Shown piece after piece: positions 51,008 to 61,006 of a DNA stretch of 64,000 nucleotides. How positions within the stretch are numbered: position 1 is the stretch's first letter; each line of letters begins with the position of its first letter. This DNA is from Halegenticoccus tardaugens (lineage in GTDB: Archaea > Halobacteriota > Halobacteria > Halobacteriales > Haloferacaceae): the NCBI RefSeq assembly GCF_004116405.1, contig NZ_SDIC01000011.1, positions 62,001 to 126,000 on the forward strand, written 5' to 3'. The position numbers and the translations under genes were made by a program. Below the pieces are notes generated by a model. The model was not told the origin of the DNA, searched no databases, and worked only from the letters and a program-made list of their open reading frames with translations.

Positions 51008-52596
51008 GCGCCGACGACGGCGGTCCGGGACGCCGGGAGGTGGCCTACCGCCTCTTCGCCGCCGAGTACGACGACGCCTCGCTGTCGTACTCCGAGAGCG
51101 ACGAGGAGCGCGCGCCGAATTACGTCGTCACGCCGACGGGACTGCGCGTGAACCGCCTGTTCGCGGTCGGCGTCCTGACGGAGGTCGAACGCGTGAACGA
51201 CGACGTGCTCCGCGGCCGGATCGCCGATCCGACCGGTGCGTTCGTCACCTACGCCGGGCAGTACCAGCCCGACGCCGCTGCGTTCTTCGAGCGGACGGCC
51301 CCGCCGGCGTTCGTCTCGCTGACGGGGAAGGCGCGGACCTTCGAGCCGGAGGACTCCGACCGCGTCTACACGTCCGTCAGGCCGGAGAGCGTCAACGTCG
51401 TCGACGCCGACACGCGCGATCGGTGGGTCGTCTCGACGGCCGAGGCGACGCTCCGCCGGGTGGGCGTCTTCGCCGAGGCGCTCGAAACGGACGTGCGCGG
51501 CGACGACCTCCGAGAGGCGCTGCTCGAAAGCGGCGCGAATCCCGCGCTCGCCGCCGGAATTCCGCTCGCCATCGACCACTACGGGACGACGACAGCGTAC
51601 CTCGAAGCGGTCCGACGGCTCGCGGTCGACGCGCTCGAAGTCGTCGCCGGCGACCGGGATGGGGTCAGGCCGCTCGATCTCGCGCCCGGCGAGGGCGGCG
51701 AGGCGACGCTCGGGCCGCTCCCCGGCGACGGCTTCGAGATCGACGCGGGCGCGGCGACAGAAGAGCGGGCGGCCGTCGCAACGACGGACGCGACTTCCGA
51801 GCCGGAATCGGCGAGGATGAGGGACTCAACGGAGTCGGCAGAATCGGCGGAAGCGGCGGCGAACGACGACGTCTCGACCGACGAAGCAGAGGCCGAGGCG
51901 ACGTCCGCGTCCGACGCCGACGGCGATCTCTCCGATAGAGAGGCCGGTTCGACTCCCGATCTCTCCGGCGACGAGACGGATTCGACCTCTGCACTCGGCG
52001 ATTTCGACGACGACTCGACGTCCGATCTCTCCGGCGATGAAGCCGGTTCGACTCCCGATCTCTCCGGCGACAGTGCCGGTTCGACTACCAACGTCGACGA
52101 GTTGGACGAGGAGGGCCTCTACGAACTGGACGAGGAAGAACGCCGCGAGGTCGAAGAGGAGTTCGGAACGGAGTTCACCACCGGTTCGTCCGTCGACGCG
52201 CCCGGCGAGGCCGGAATCGACGTCCCCGACGCCGACGAACTCGCGGACGAAACGAACGAGACGAACGGTGCCGAGGGAGACCCCGCCGGATCGTCGACGG
52301 ACGAACCCGCCGCCGCGTCGACGGACGAATCGACCGGGTCCGAACCGGAGTCGGAGTCGGAACCGGAAACGGAGCCCAAATCCGACCCGGAGGCTGCCGA
52401 CGTCAACCTCGAAGCTGCGGCCGTCGCGACGATGGAGGAGTTGGACGCGGGCGACGGCGCAGAGCGCGATCGGGTCGTCGCCGCCGTCGTCGACGAGCAC
52501 GGCGCGGACCCCGACGCGGTCGAGGACGCGATCCAGGACGCGCTGATGAGCGGCCAGTGCTACGAACCGGACGAGGGGCGCCTCAAGGCGATCTGA
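51004..52596 (+). CDS. rpap1: RPA-associated protein (COG3390) with acidic repeat insert
   Basis: The 530-residue product starts with GTG overlapping rpa1. Residues about 1-225 form the conserved core with an OB fold (REVAYRLFAAEYDDASLSYS, PTGLRVNRLFAVGVLTEVER, AFVTYAGQYQPDAAAFFERT), known in Haloferax to bind its partner RPA. A very acidic Ser/Thr/Asp-rich linker of roughly 240 residues follows, holding repeats of SGDEAGSTPDLSGD type, then a small C-terminal winged-helix-like domain (AAAVATMEELDAGDGAERDR, VVAAVVDEHGADPDAVEDAI, LMSGQCYEPDEGRLKAI). The last domain resembles that of eukaryotic RPA32. The linker is longer than I expect for the family. Confidence 0.93.
   Translation: MSADDGGPGRREVAYRLFAAEYDDASLSYSESDEERAPNYVVTPTGLRVNRLFAVGVLTEVERVNDDVLRGRIADPTGAFVTYAGQYQPDAAAFFERTAPPAFVSLTGKARTFEPEDSDRVYTSVRPESVNVVDADTRDRWVVSTAEATLRRVGVFAEALETDVRGDDLREALLESGANPALAAGIPLAIDHYGTTTAYLEAVRRLAVDALEVVAGDRDGVRPLDLAPGEGGEATLGPLPGDGFEIDAGAATEERAAVATTDATSEPESARMRDSTESAESAEAAANDDVSTDEAEAEATSASDADGDLSDREAGSTPDLSGDETDSTSALGDFDDDSTSDLSGDEAGSTPDLSGDSAGSTTNVDELDEEGLYELDEEERREVEEEFGTEFTTGSSVDAPGEAGIDVPDADELADETNETNGAEGDPAGSSTDEPAAASTDESTGSEPESESEPETEPKSDPEAADVNLEAAAVATMEELDAGDGAERDRVVAAVVDEHGADPDAVEDAIQDALMSGQCYEPDEGRLKAI
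51943..52070 (+). repeat. 29-bp identical repeats inside the rpap1 linker
   Basis: The same 29 bases (GCCGGTTCGACTCCCGATCT and nine more) occur at 51943-51971 and 52042-52070, exactly 99 bases apart and in frame. Between them lie degenerate copies of the same Asp/Ser-rich unit. The exact identity suggests recent duplication within the linker. Confidence 0.85.
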
Positions 52597-53393
52597 TGGC
52601 GACGGTCGAGCCGGTTCCCGGCGAACCGGCTGCCGTCGCCGAACCCTCGGCGCTGGAGGGCGAGGGAGGAGAGGGCGACGACGCGGAGCGCGCGCTCGTG
52701 ATCGCGGACTACCACGCCGGCATCGAGGCCGCCCTCCGCTACGAGCGCGGCGTCGAACTGGCGAGCAACGCCGACCGCCGACGCGAGCGACTGCTCTCGC
52801 TCCTCGATCGGACCGGCGCGGATCGCGTGATCGTCCTCGGCGACCTCGGCCACCGCATCGGCGAGCCGAAGGGCGCAGAGCGCGAGGAACTCGCGGCGCT
52901 CGTCGACGCCGTGACCGAGCGCGTTCCGCTGACGCTCGTCAAGGGGAACCACGACGGCGCCGTCGCGGAGGCGTTCGGCGACCGGATCGACGTGACGCCG
53001 GGCGACGGCGCGCGGTTCGGCGACGTGGGGGTTCTCCACGGCCACACGTGGCCCGCGGCGGACGTGCTCGCGGCCCGGACGGTCTGCGTCGGACACGAAC
53101 ACCCGGCGGTGAAACTGACCGACGTCGTCGGCGGCAGTCGCGTCGAACCGGCGTGGCTCCGCGGATCCCTCCGACGTGACGCGTTCGCGGACGCGCTCGG
53201 CGTCGGCGCGTCCGCGCTGGCGTGGAACGATCCGGAGCTCGTCGTGTTCCCCGCGTTCAACGAGCGCTCCGGCGGGACGTGGATCAACGTCGACGGACAG
53301 GGCTTCCTTTCGCCGTTTCTCCCGGACGGGCTCGCCGACGGGGAGGCGTACCTGCTCGACGGGACGCGGCTCGGTGACTACCGGACCGTGTGA
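52596..53393 (+). CDS. rpe: RPA-operon metallophosphoesterase
   Basis: The 265-residue product is a calcineurin-like phosphoesterase of the COG1407 type. Metal-binding motifs are VIADYHAGIEAALRYERG (D-x-H), VIVLGDLGHRIGEP (GDxxH), LTLVKGNHDGAVAEAFGD (GNHD), VLHGHTWP (GHT) and CVGHEHPAVKL (GHxH). Its start overlaps the rpap1 stop (TGATG), so all three genes form one operon, as in Haloferax. A role on DNA ends or nucleotides connected with RPA is likely but inferred. Confidence 0.95.
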   Translation: MATVEPVPGEPAAVAEPSALEGEGGEGDDAERALVIADYHAGIEAALRYERGVELASNADRRRERLLSLLDRTGADRVIVLGDLGHRIGEPKGAEREELAALVDAVTERVPLTLVKGNHDGAVAEAFGDRIDVTPGDGARFGDVGVLHGHTWPAADVLAARTVCVGHEHPAVKLTDVVGGSRVEPAWLRGSLRRDAFADALGVGASALAWNDPELVVFPAFNERSGGTWINVDGQGFLSPFLPDGLADGEAYLLDGTRLGDYRTV

Positions 53394-53470
53394 GCTCCGT
53401 CGGCCGTCCCCCGTCGGCCGTCCCTCGTCGATCACCCGCCGTCGATCGTTCCCTCTGTCCGTTCCCCCGT

Positions 53471-53761
53471 TCACCGCGGGGCTGTTCCGACGACCACGGC
53501 GTCGATGACCTCCCCGACCGGCGCCCAGTCTTCGGTCGGCTCTTCCAGCGTCGATCGCTGGAGGTGCGCCGCGTGCCACCCGTCCGCCAGCCGGTTCGCC
53601 GTCACCTTCAGCCTGCCGTCGAGCGCGGCCGATTCGAGGGCGACGCGGAGCCGTTCGTCGGGCACGCGATCGACGTCGTCGACGCGCGCTTCGACCGTGT
53701 CGCCGGTGTCGAGCGTGAGCCGCACCGTGTCGAAAGGTCGCAGTCGAAGGAGTACGGCCAT
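53471..53761 (-). CDS. Small hypothetical protein
   Basis: This encodes 96 residues starting MAVLLRLRPFDTVRLTLDTG. It looks like a small beta-barrel with strands TVEARVDDVDRVPDERLRVA and GRLKVTANRLADGWHAAHLQ. I do not recognise a family. A Met three codons earlier is also possible. It lies on the strand opposite to its neighbours, convergent with rpe and divergent from lhr. Confidence 0.7.
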   Translation of the reverse strand: MAVLLRLRPFDTVRLTLDTGDTVEARVDDVDRVPDERLRVALESAALDGRLKVTANRLADGWHAAHLQRSTLEEPTEDWAPVGEVIDAVVVGTAPR

Positions 53762-53815
53762 TACCGACATGCTAACCGAGCGGCACGACGCCGCGGGGCA
53801 TCAATCTCCAGATCG

Positions 53816-53832
53816 GTTCGGTCGCACCGAAC
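53816..53832. repeat. Short perfect inverted repeat between the small gene and lhr
   Basis: GTTCGGT and ACCGAAC flank a three-base centre. It lies in the 250-base divergent gap that otherwise holds only the promoters. Confidence 0.45.
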
Positions 53833-53982
53833 GAAGCCACGGCGACTGCCGACCGCGAACGGATCGCAAATGTCGCTCCACTCACGGTCCGGCCGCAATC
53901 CGACCGGTGGCGAACGCACCCGGCGACATCATCACGGGGGTGTTCGGTCCCGAGAGGCGCGCTCGCGCGTCGAGAGCGGTGT

Positions 53983-53990
53983 CCTTAATC
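53983..53990 (+). promoter_or_regulatory. TATA-like element of the lhr gene
   Basis: CCTTAATC is centred about 28 bases before the ATG at 54014 and selects that start within a much longer open frame. Confidence 0.55.
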
Positions 53991-54013
53991 CGCTCGCGCC
54001 GGTAGGGGAGACG

Positions 54014-56887
54014 ATGCCGAACAGCGAGCCCGCGTCGGGGGCGGCGGCGTTCGCCAGCCTCGGCGATCGGGTCCGCGACGCGCTCTCCGAACGCGGTTTC
54101 TCGACGCCGACCGAGCCGCAGCGCCGCGCGATCCCGCCGCTCGCCGCCGGGACCAACGCCCTCGTAATCGCGCCCACCGGGACCGGCAAGACCGAGACGG
54201 CGATGCTCCCGGTGTTCGACTCGATCGTGGAGGCGGAGCCGCGGTTCGGGATCTCCGCGCTCTACGTCACCCCACTGCGGGCGCTCAACCGCGATATGCG
54301 CGAGCGACTGGAGTGGTGGGGCGAACACCTCGACGTCGACATCGGCGTCAGGCACGGCGACACGACGCAGTACCGGCGGCAGCGGCAGGCCGAGGAGCCG
54401 CCGGACGTGCTCGTGACGACGCCCGAGACGCTGCAGGCGATGCTGACAGGGAAGAAGCTCCGGAAGGCGCTCTCCGACGTGGAACACGTCGTCGTCGACG
54501 AGGTGCACGAACTCGCCTCGTCGAAGCGCGGGGCCCAGTTGACGGTCGCGCTGGAGCGGTTGCGGTCGCTCGCGGGACCCTACCAGCGGATCGGCCTGTC
54601 GGCGACGGTCGGATCCCCCGAGGAGGTCGCCCGGTTCCTCACGGGCCATCGGGACGGGCTCCCGCCGGCGGAGGCGAGAGAGCGCGCGTTCGAGATCGTC
54701 GAGATCGACGTCGGCAGCAGGGTCGATTTCACCGTCGCGCGGCCGCGGGTGACGGAGGCGGACGAGCGGCTCGCCGGGACGCTGGCGACCGATCCCGAGA
54801 TCGCGAGTCACGTCCGCGCCATCCGGGATCTCGTCCGCGAGAACACGTCGACGCTCGTGTTCGTCAACACCAGACAAACCGCCGAGGCGCTCGGCTCGCG
54901 ATTCAAGAAACTCGGCGAGCCCGTCGGCGTCCACCACGGGTCCCTGTCGAAGGAGGCCCGGATCGACGTCGAGGACCGGTTCAAGGCCGGCGAGATCGAC
55001 GGGCTCATCTGCACGTCGTCGATGGAGCTCGGAATCGACGTGGGCCGCGTCGATCACGTCGTCCAGTACAACAGCCCGCGGGAGGTCGCCCGCCTGCTCC
55101 AGCGTGTCGGCCGCGCCGGTCACAGAGCCGGCGTCACGAGCGAGGGGACGATCGTCACGAGCCACCCCGACGACACGCTCGAAGCGCTGGCGATCGCCCG
55201 TCGCGCGGCCGCGGGCGAGGTCGAACCCGCCAGCATCCACCACGGCAGCCTCGACGTCGTGGCGAACCAGATCGTCGGCGTCGTGATGGATCGCGGCGAG
55301 GTGAGCGCCCGGGAGGCGTACGAACTCGTCACGAGCGCGTACCCGTTCCGCGAGTTGACCGAGGAGGGGTTCAAAGCGGTCGTCCGCGAGCTGTCGGGCA
55401 ACCGCCTGCTGTGGCTCGACGAGGAGAAGGACCTCCTGGAGAAGTCGGGCGGAACGTGGCAGTACTTCTACGCCAACCTCTCCATGATCCCCGACGAGGA
55501 GACGTACGAGGTCCACGACATGTCCTCGCGGAATAGAATCGGCACGCTCGACGAGCGGTTCGTCGTCAACTTCGCGGAGCCGGGGGAGGTGTTCGTCCAG
55601 CGCGGCGAGATGTGGCGGATCAACGACATCGACGAGGAGGAGGCGCGCGTCAACGTCGCTCCCATCGAGGATCCCGGCGGCGAGGTGCCGTCGTGGGTGG
55701 GCCGGGAGATTCCGGTTCCCGAGCCGGTCGCGCAGGAGGTCGGCGAGATGCGGGCCGTCGCGGCGGCCCAGTTCGAGGCGGGCGCGGACGCCGCGTCGGT
55801 CGCCCGCGAGTTCGCCGGCCGCTACCCGGCCGACGCGGACGCGATCCGGAACGCGCTGGAGCCGATCGAGCGCCAGGTCGAGGTCGGCGCGCCGGTGCCG
55901 ACCGACGAGCGGATCGTCGTCGAAGGGCGGGGGCGGACGGTCGTCGTCAACGCGTGCTTCGGTCACAAGACCAACGAGACGCTCGGTAGACTCCTGTCGG
56001 CGCTCATCGGCCAGCGGACCGGATCGTCGGTGGGGATGGAGGTCGACCCCTACCGGATCGAGTTCGAGGTGCCGCCGAAGGTGAGCGTCGCGACGTTCGT
56101 CGAGGCGCTGGAGACGACGCGGCCGGAGCACGTCGAAGGGCTGCTCGAACTGGCGCTCAAGAACTCCGACTCGCTCAAGTTCACGCTGGCGCAGGTCGCG
56201 GAGAAGTTCGGCGCGCTCAAGCGCTATCAGGGCAACGGTCGCTTCGGCGCGGACAGACTGCTCGCGGCGCTCTCCGACACGCCGGTCTACGACGAGGCGG
56301 TCCGCGAGGTGTTCCACCGCGATCTCGCGGTCGACGCGGCTGCGGATGCACTCCGACGGATTCGACGCGGCGACCTCGAACTCGCGACCGCGCGCGAGCG
56401 GACGCCGATCGGCACCGGCGGGCGGTCGAGCGGCAGGGAGCTACTGGTCCCGGAGAACGCGGACGCGAGCGTCATCGAAGCGATCAGGGAGCGCATCAGA
56501 AACGACCGGGTCATCCTCCTGTGTCTGCACTGTGCGAAGTGGACGCGGAAGACGAAGGTGCGTCGGGTTCCGGACCGACCGGAGTGCCCCGAGTGCGGGT
56601 CGACGCGGATCGCCGCGCTGAACCCGTGGGACGAGGAGACGGTGAAGGCGGTCCGGTCGCGGGACAAAGACGAGGAGCAAGAGCGGCTGACCCGCCGGGC
56701 GTACCGCGCCGCGAACCTCGTCCAGAGCCACGGGAAGCAGGCCGTGATCGCGATGGCGGCGCGCGGCGTCGGGCCGCAGAACGCCGCGCGCATCATCGCG
56801 AAGCTCCGCGAGGACGAGGACGACTTCTACCGGGACATCCTGGCGCAGGAGCGTCAGTACGCCCGGACGCAGTCTTTCTGGGACTGA
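54014..56887 (+). CDS. lhr: Lhr-type DEAD/DEAH box helicase
   Basis: The 957-residue protein is a superfamily 2 helicase of the Lhr family, which unwinds DNA with 3' to 5' polarity in repair and possibly transcription-linked processes. Motor motifs: IAPTGTGKTETAMLPVFDSI (Walker A), LLVTTPETL-type strand VLVTTPETLQAML, VVVDEVHELASSKRGAQLTV (DEVH box), GLSATVGSPEEVARFL, LVFVNTRQTAEALGSRFKKL, and ICTSSMELGIDVGRVDHVVQ with RLLQRVGRAGHRAG (motif VI). The Lhr C-terminal core follows with a winged-helix and beta region, and near the end a zinc-like C4 cluster (CLHCAK, CPECGS). The frame is much longer upstream but lacks family similarity. Confidence 0.95.
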   Translation: MPNSEPASGAAAFASLGDRVRDALSERGFSTPTEPQRRAIPPLAAGTNALVIAPTGTGKTETAMLPVFDSIVEAEPRFGISALYVTPLRALNRDMRERLEWWGEHLDVDIGVRHGDTTQYRRQRQAEEPPDVLVTTPETLQAMLTGKKLRKALSDVEHVVVDEVHELASSKRGAQLTVALERLRSLAGPYQRIGLSATVGSPEEVARFLTGHRDGLPPAEARERAFEIVEIDVGSRVDFTVARPRVTEADERLAGTLATDPEIASHVRAIRDLVRENTSTLVFVNTRQTAEALGSRFKKLGEPVGVHHGSLSKEARIDVEDRFKAGEIDGLICTSSMELGIDVGRVDHVVQYNSPREVARLLQRVGRAGHRAGVTSEGTIVTSHPDDTLEALAIARRAAAGEVEPASIHHGSLDVVANQIVGVVMDRGEVSAREAYELVTSAYPFRELTEEGFKAVVRELSGNRLLWLDEEKDLLEKSGGTWQYFYANLSMIPDEETYEVHDMSSRNRIGTLDERFVVNFAEPGEVFVQRGEMWRINDIDEEEARVNVAPIEDPGGEVPSWVGREIPVPEPVAQEVGEMRAVAAAQFEAGADAASVAREFAGRYPADADAIRNALEPIERQVEVGAPVPTDERIVVEGRGRTVVVNACFGHKTNETLGRLLSALIGQRTGSSVGMEVDPYRIEFEVPPKVSVATFVEALETTRPEHVEGLLELALKNSDSLKFTLAQVAEKFGALKRYQGNGRFGADRLLAALSDTPVYDEAVREVFHRDLAVDAAADALRRIRRGDLELATARERTPIGTGGRSSGRELLVPENADASVIEAIRERIRNDRVILLCLHCAKWTRKTKVRRVPDRPECPECGSTRIAALNPWDEETVKAVRSRDKDEEQERLTRRAYRAANLVQSHGKQAVIAMAARGVGPQNAARIIAKLREDEDDFYRDILAQERQYARTQSFWD

Positions 56888-56900
56888 GCGGAATCCGCCG

Positions 56901-57293
56901 TCACTCGTCGACCATCCAGTTTCCCAGCACCTCCGTCACCGCCGCCGACAGCGCCTCGAAGTCCTGCATCGTGATGCCGTCCGTGGTCACGAACACGCCC
57001 GTGTCCTCGGTGGTGATGCGGACGAGGTACCCGTTGTCGAAGACGCGGATCGTGTAGCGGTAGTCGCCGAGCTCCGACCCGCGGTAGGCGTCCTGCGTGG
57101 TCTTGAAGTCGTGCCACTCGTTGCCGATGAAGGAACTGAGGTCGGCGTCCTGCCGGAGGTCCTCCCGGAGGTAGACCTGCTCGTAGTCGAACCGGTTGAA
57201 GTAGGTGAGCGATCGGAGGCTGTCGCCGGCGGCGGTGCGGCACACGGTCGTGAGTCGGTCCCTCGCCTGAGGGGTCAGCAAGCCGTCGTCCAT
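56901..57293 (-). CDS. DUF7522-like protein
   Basis: The product is 130 residues, starting MDDGLLTPQARDRLTTVCRT. Recognisable segments are GDSLRSLTYFNRFDYEQVYL, REDLRQDADLSSFIGNEW and YRYTIRVFDNGYLVRITTED. The pattern fits haloarchaeal DUF7522 proteins, with an alpha/beta fold; the function is not known. A TATA-like element (TATAAC, plus strand, at 57321-57326) lies about 30 bases upstream. It ends convergent with lhr and is divergent from citrate synthase. Confidence 0.8.
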   Translation of the reverse strand: MDDGLLTPQARDRLTTVCRTAAGDSLRSLTYFNRFDYEQVYLREDLRQDADLSSFIGNEWHDFKTTQDAYRGSELGDYRYTIRVFDNGYLVRITTEDTGVFVTTDGITMQDFEALSAAVTEVLGNWMVDE

Positions 57294-57320
57294 CGTCCGT
57301 GTGGGCGCGACCCACCCACA

Positions 57321-57326
57321 TATAAC
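57321..57326 (-). promoter_or_regulatory. TATA-like element of the DUF7522-like gene
   Basis: TATAAC within CATATAACC is centred about 30 bases before the ATG at 57293 when read on the minus strand. Confidence 0.45.
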
Positions 57327-57409
57327 CGAGGGGGAAAACGGCGACCGCGATCGAAGAAGCGAAAGCCGACCCGCGCAAGCGATTTGACGGTCCGGCGTCG
57401 AGAGACGCC

Positions 57410-58606
57410 ATGGGAACCGACGAACTCAGGGCGGGGCTGGAGAACGTCGTCGTCGCGGAGACGCGGCTCAGCTCGGTCGACGGCGAGGCCGGCGAACTGC
57501 TCGTCGCAGGCTATCCGATCGAAGAACTCGCGCCGAACGCGTCGTTCGAGGAGACGCTGTACCTGCTCCGCAACGGCCGCCTGCCGACCGCGGACGAACT
57601 CGACGACTTCCGCGAGAAGCTCGCGTCGCGTCGATCGATCCCGGACGCCACGATCGACCTGCTCCGCGCCGCCGCCGAAGACGACGGCCAGTCGGCGATG
57701 GACGCCCTCCGGATGGGCGCGGCGACGCTGAGCCTCGGGGCGGCCGACGGAAGGGGCGGCGAGGGTGAGCGGGAGCGAGAGGACGAAAGCGGGCCGGTCG
57801 GCGGCGACCCCGATCGGGACTCGCTCTCGCTCGTCGCCGCGTTTCCGACGGTCGTCGCCGCATACTGGCGGCTTCGGAGCGGCGAGGAGCCCGTCGACCC
57901 GCGGCCGGACCTCCGGCACGCGGCGAACTACCTCCGCATGCTGACCGGCGAACTGCCGACCGAGGCGGAGACGTGGGGGCTGGAGACGTACCTGAACGCG
58001 GTCGTCGACCACGGGCTGAACGCCTCGACGTTCACCGCGCGGACGATCGCCTCGACCGAGTCGGACCTCGTCTCGGCGATCACCGGCGCGGTCGGGGCGC
58101 TGAAGGGGCCGCTTCACGGCGGCGCGCCGGGACCGGTGCTGGCGATGCTCCTCGACGTGGACGAGTCGGGCGACGCCGAGGGGTACCTCCGGGAGAAACT
58201 CGACGCGGGCGAGCGGATCATGGGCTTCGGCCACCGGGTGTACCGGGTTCGCGACCCGCGCGCCGCGGTCCTCTCCGACGCCGCGGAGCGGTTCTACGCG
58301 GCCGAATCCGGCGGCGACGAGGCGTTCTTCGAGTCGGCGCGGACGTTCGAGGGGACCGCCGTCGACCTCCTCGCGGAGTACAAGCCGGGGCGAAACCTGG
58401 AGACGAACGTCGAGTTCTACACGGCGGTCCTCCTCCACGGGGTCGGGGTCCCGCAGGAGCTGTTCTCCGCGACGTTCGGCGTCGCCCGAGTCGGCGGCTG
58501 GACGGCGCACTGCCTCGAACAGCTGGACGACAACCGTCTCATCCGCCCCCGCTCGCGCTACGTCGGCGCGAGGGGGAGGGAGTGGACGCCGATCGAGGAT
58601 CGGTGA
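57410..58606 (+). CDS. citZ: Citrate synthase / 2-methylcitrate synthase
   Basis: This 398-residue enzyme condenses acetyl-CoA (or propionyl-CoA) with oxaloacetate. The short N-terminal domain (LRAGLENVVVAETRLSSVDG, LLVAGYPIEELAPNASFEET) and catalytic residues are visible: DHGLNASTFTARTIASTESD (His), IMGFGHRVYRVRDPRAAVLS (His) and LETNVEFYTAVLLHGVGVPQ (Asp/Glu region ahead of the final Arg in TAHCLEQLDDNRLIRPRSRY). An acidic insert of about 25 residues near position 115 is unusual. It is convergent with the CDC48 gene. Given the methylmalonyl-CoA genes in the window, methylcitrate synthase activity is possible, but simple citrate synthase is more likely. Confidence 0.95.
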   Translation: MGTDELRAGLENVVVAETRLSSVDGEAGELLVAGYPIEELAPNASFEETLYLLRNGRLPTADELDDFREKLASRRSIPDATIDLLRAAAEDDGQSAMDALRMGAATLSLGAADGRGGEGEREREDESGPVGGDPDRDSLSLVAAFPTVVAAYWRLRSGEEPVDPRPDLRHAANYLRMLTGELPTEAETWGLETYLNAVVDHGLNASTFTARTIASTESDLVSAITGAVGALKGPLHGGAPGPVLAMLLDVDESGDAEGYLREKLDAGERIMGFGHRVYRVRDPRAAVLSDAAERFYAAESGGDEAFFESARTFEGTAVDLLAEYKPGRNLETNVEFYTAVLLHGVGVPQELFSATFGVARVGGWTAHCLEQLDDNRLIRPRSRYVGARGREWTPIEDR

Positions 58607-58655
58607 TCTCGGTCGACGGCCGCACACCCGCACATCCGCACACGCGCCGATGCGC

Positions 58656-60884
58656 TCACCCCAGCGTCGCCCCGACGGTCTCCAGCGCCGCCTCGAAGTG
58701 CTCGGGGCGGAGCACCACCTCGTCGGCCCGCTCGTTCGCCTCCTCGGGGTCGTACGCCTCCGCGACCTCCCGGATGGCGAGCACCGCGGCCTCCCGACAG
58801 ACCGCCGTGAGGTCGGCCCCGGAGTAGCCGTCGGTCCGCGCGGCGAGGTCGTCGAGGTCGACGTCCGACGCGAGCGGCTTCTCGCGGGTGTGCACCCCGA
58901 GGATCGCCCGCCGGGCCGCCTCGTCCGGCGCGGGGACCTCGACGTGCGATTCGAGGCGGCCGGGGCGCAACAGCGCCGGATCGAGCGCACCGCGTCGGTT
59001 CGTCGCCGCGAGCACGACGAGGTTCGGGTTGTCGGCCGCGTTGTCGAGTTCGGTGAGCAGCTGGGAGACGACGCGCTCGCCGACGCCGGAGTCGCCGCCC
59101 GCCGCGTCCCGGTTCCCGGCGATCGCGTCGATCTCGTCGAAGAAGACGATCGCCGGGGCGGCCTGGCGGGCGCGCTCGAACACCTCGCGGACCGCCTTTT
59201 CGGACTCGCCGACGTAGCGGTCGAGCAGTTCGGGGCCGGCGACGTGGATGAAGTTGACCTCGCTCTCGCCGGCGATGGCGCGCGCGAGGAGCGTCTTGCC
59301 GGTCCCGGGCGGGCCGTACAGGAGCACGCCGGACGGCGGGGCGGCGTTCGCCGCCTCGAACAGCGGGCCGTAGGCGAGCGGCCACGTGACCGCCTGCTCC
59401 AGCGTCGCCTTCGCGTCGGTCAATCCGCCGACGTGCTCGAAGGTCGTCGTCGGCTGCTCGGCGACGTACTCGCGCATCGCGCTCGGCTCGACGGCCGCGA
59501 GCGCCGCCTCGACGTCCGCGCGGGTCACTTCGAGGTCGTCGAGCGAGACCCGCTCGCCCTCCCTGCGGCTGCGTCGCAGGGCGGTCATCGCGGCTTCCTT
59601 CGCCAGCGATTCGAGGTCGGCCCCGACGAAGCCGTGGGTGCGCGAGGCGACGCGTCCGAGGTCGACGTCCGACGCGAGCGGCATGTTCCGCGTGTGAACG
59701 TCGAGGATTTCGCGTCGTCCCCTCTCGTTCGGGACGCCGATCTCGATCTCGCGGTCGAACCGCCCCCCGCGCCGCAGCGCCGGGTCCAGCACGTCGACGC
59801 GGTTCGTCGCGCCGATGACGATAACCTCGCGGCGGGCGTCCAGCCCGTCCATAAGTGTGAGAAGCTGCCCGACGACGCGGTTCTCCACGTCGCCGCCGTC
59901 GTCGCGCTTTCCGGCGATCGAGTCGATCTCGTCGAAGAAGACGATCGCCGGGGCGTTCGACGCCGCCTCCTCGAACCGTTCCCTGAGCTTCTCCTCGCTT
60001 TCTCCCTTGAACTTCGAGATGATCTCCGGGCCGGAGATGGTGATGAACGTCGCGTCCACCTCGTTCGCGACGGCCTTCGCGATGAGCGTCTTGCCGGTCC
60101 CGGGCGGCCCGTGCAGGAGGACGCCCTTCGGCGGTTCGATGCCGAGCCGGGCGAACACCTCCGGTTCCGAGAGCGGGAGTTCGATCATCTCGCGGACGAG
60201 GTCGAGTTCGTCGTCTAGACCGCCGATGTCCTCGTAGGTGACGCCGGTCCGCACGTCCGCCGTCGACCCGCCGACCGTCACCCGAACGCCGTCGTCCGCC
60301 GGTTCCGCGCCGACGTCGTCGATTCGGTCGCGCCCCGTCCCGCCGCGCTCGTTCCCGCGGCGCTTCGTCCCGTCGCGCTCGCGCATCGAGACGGTCACCC
60401 TCGTGTCGTCCGTGACGCGGACGGTTCCGTCCGGCGTCGTCGCGGCGACGACGAACGCGCCGCCGCCGAGCCGTTCGAGGTGTACCTGCTCGCCCTCGTG
60501 GACCGGGCGGTCGAGCAGATCGCGCTTCGCCGCCTCGACGATCGTCTCGCGGTCCACGTCGGCGGCTTCGAGACCGGGCGGCGCGGCGATCGTCACGGCC
60601 GTCGCCTCGCGGACGGAAACCTTCGACACGCGGACGGTTTCGCCGATCTTGACGCCGGCGTTGGCCCGCGTGTCGGCGTCGACCTGTATCGTGCCGGCGG
60701 GCACGCCGCCCCGGGCGGGCCACACCTTGGCGACCGTCTCGCGCCCCCCGGCGATGACGACGGTGTCGCCGCTCAGGACGCCGAGCCGTCGCCGCGCCGC
60801 TTCGGGGAGGCGGGCGATACCGCGACCCGCGTCGCGCTTTTCCGCGCTTCGAACCGCGAGTTCGAGGCCCGTCTCGTCGCTCAT
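58656..60884 (-). CDS. cdc48: AAA+ ATPase CDC48 (p97/VAT type)
   Basis: The 742-residue protein is an unfoldase with an N-domain and two AAA+ modules. N-domain: [20 protein letters not shown] and [20 protein letters not shown]. First module: Walker [21 protein letters not shown], Walker [42 protein letters not shown]. Second module: [58 protein letters not shown]. The two pore loops are of the aromatic or small type in [19 protein letters not shown] and [17 protein letters not shown]. It would extract and unfold proteins for the proteasome. Haloarchaea have several paralogues; which this is cannot be said. It is convergent with citrate synthase. Confidence 0.96.
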   Translation of the reverse strand: MSDETGLELAVRSAEKRDAGRGIARLPEAARRRLGVLSGDTVVIAGGRETVAKVWPARGGVPAGTIQVDADTRANAGVKIGETVRVSKVSVREATAVTIAAPPGLEAADVDRETIVEAAKRDLLDRPVHEGEQVHLERLGGGAFVVAATTPDGTVRVTDDTRVTVSMRERDGTKRRGNERGGTGRDRIDDVGAEPADDGVRVTVGGSTADVRTGVTYEDIGGLDDELDLVREMIELPLSEPEVFARLGIEPPKGVLLHGPPGTGKTLIAKAVANEVDATFITISGPEIISKFKGESEEKLRERFEEAASNAPAIVFFDEIDSIAGKRDDGGDVENRVVGQLLTLMDGLDARREVIVIGATNRVDVLDPALRRGGRFDREIEIGVPNERGRREILDVHTRNMPLASDVDLGRVASRTHGFVGADLESLAKEAAMTALRRSRREGERVSLDDLEVTRADVEAALAAVEPSAMREYVAEQPTTTFEHVGGLTDAKATLEQAVTWPLAYGPLFEAANAAPPSGVLLYGPPGTGKTLLARAIAGESEVNFIHVAGPELLDRYVGESEKAVREVFERARQAAPAIVFFDEIDAIAGNRDAAGGDSGVGERVVSQLLTELDNAADNPNLVVLAATNRRGALDPALLRPGRLESHVEVPAPDEAARRAILGVHTREKPLASDVDLDDLAARTDGYSGADLTAVCREAAVLAIREVAEAYDPEEANERADEVVLRPEHFEAALETVGATLG

Positions 60885-60976
60885 GTCGTCGCCTTGGTTC
60901 GGGCCCGCCTTTACGCTTCCTCAGCCGACGTCCCCCCGTTGTCGGTCCCGGCGCGCAGCCCGCGACCGGAGTAACC

Positions 60977-60984
60977 GATATATT
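60977..60984 (+). promoter_or_regulatory. TATA-like element of the small zinc-finger gene
   Basis: GATATATT is centred 26-27 bases before the ATG at 61007. The good spacing supports the reality of this very short gene. Confidence 0.6.
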
Positions 60985-61006
60985 CCGTGGTATCCCATCA
61001 CACGCC

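Noticed and set aside
53882-56317. An 811-codon open frame on the minus strand
   Set aside because: It is antisense to lhr, whose helicase motifs are complete. The product is Arg/Leu/Asp-rich with no recognisable domain.
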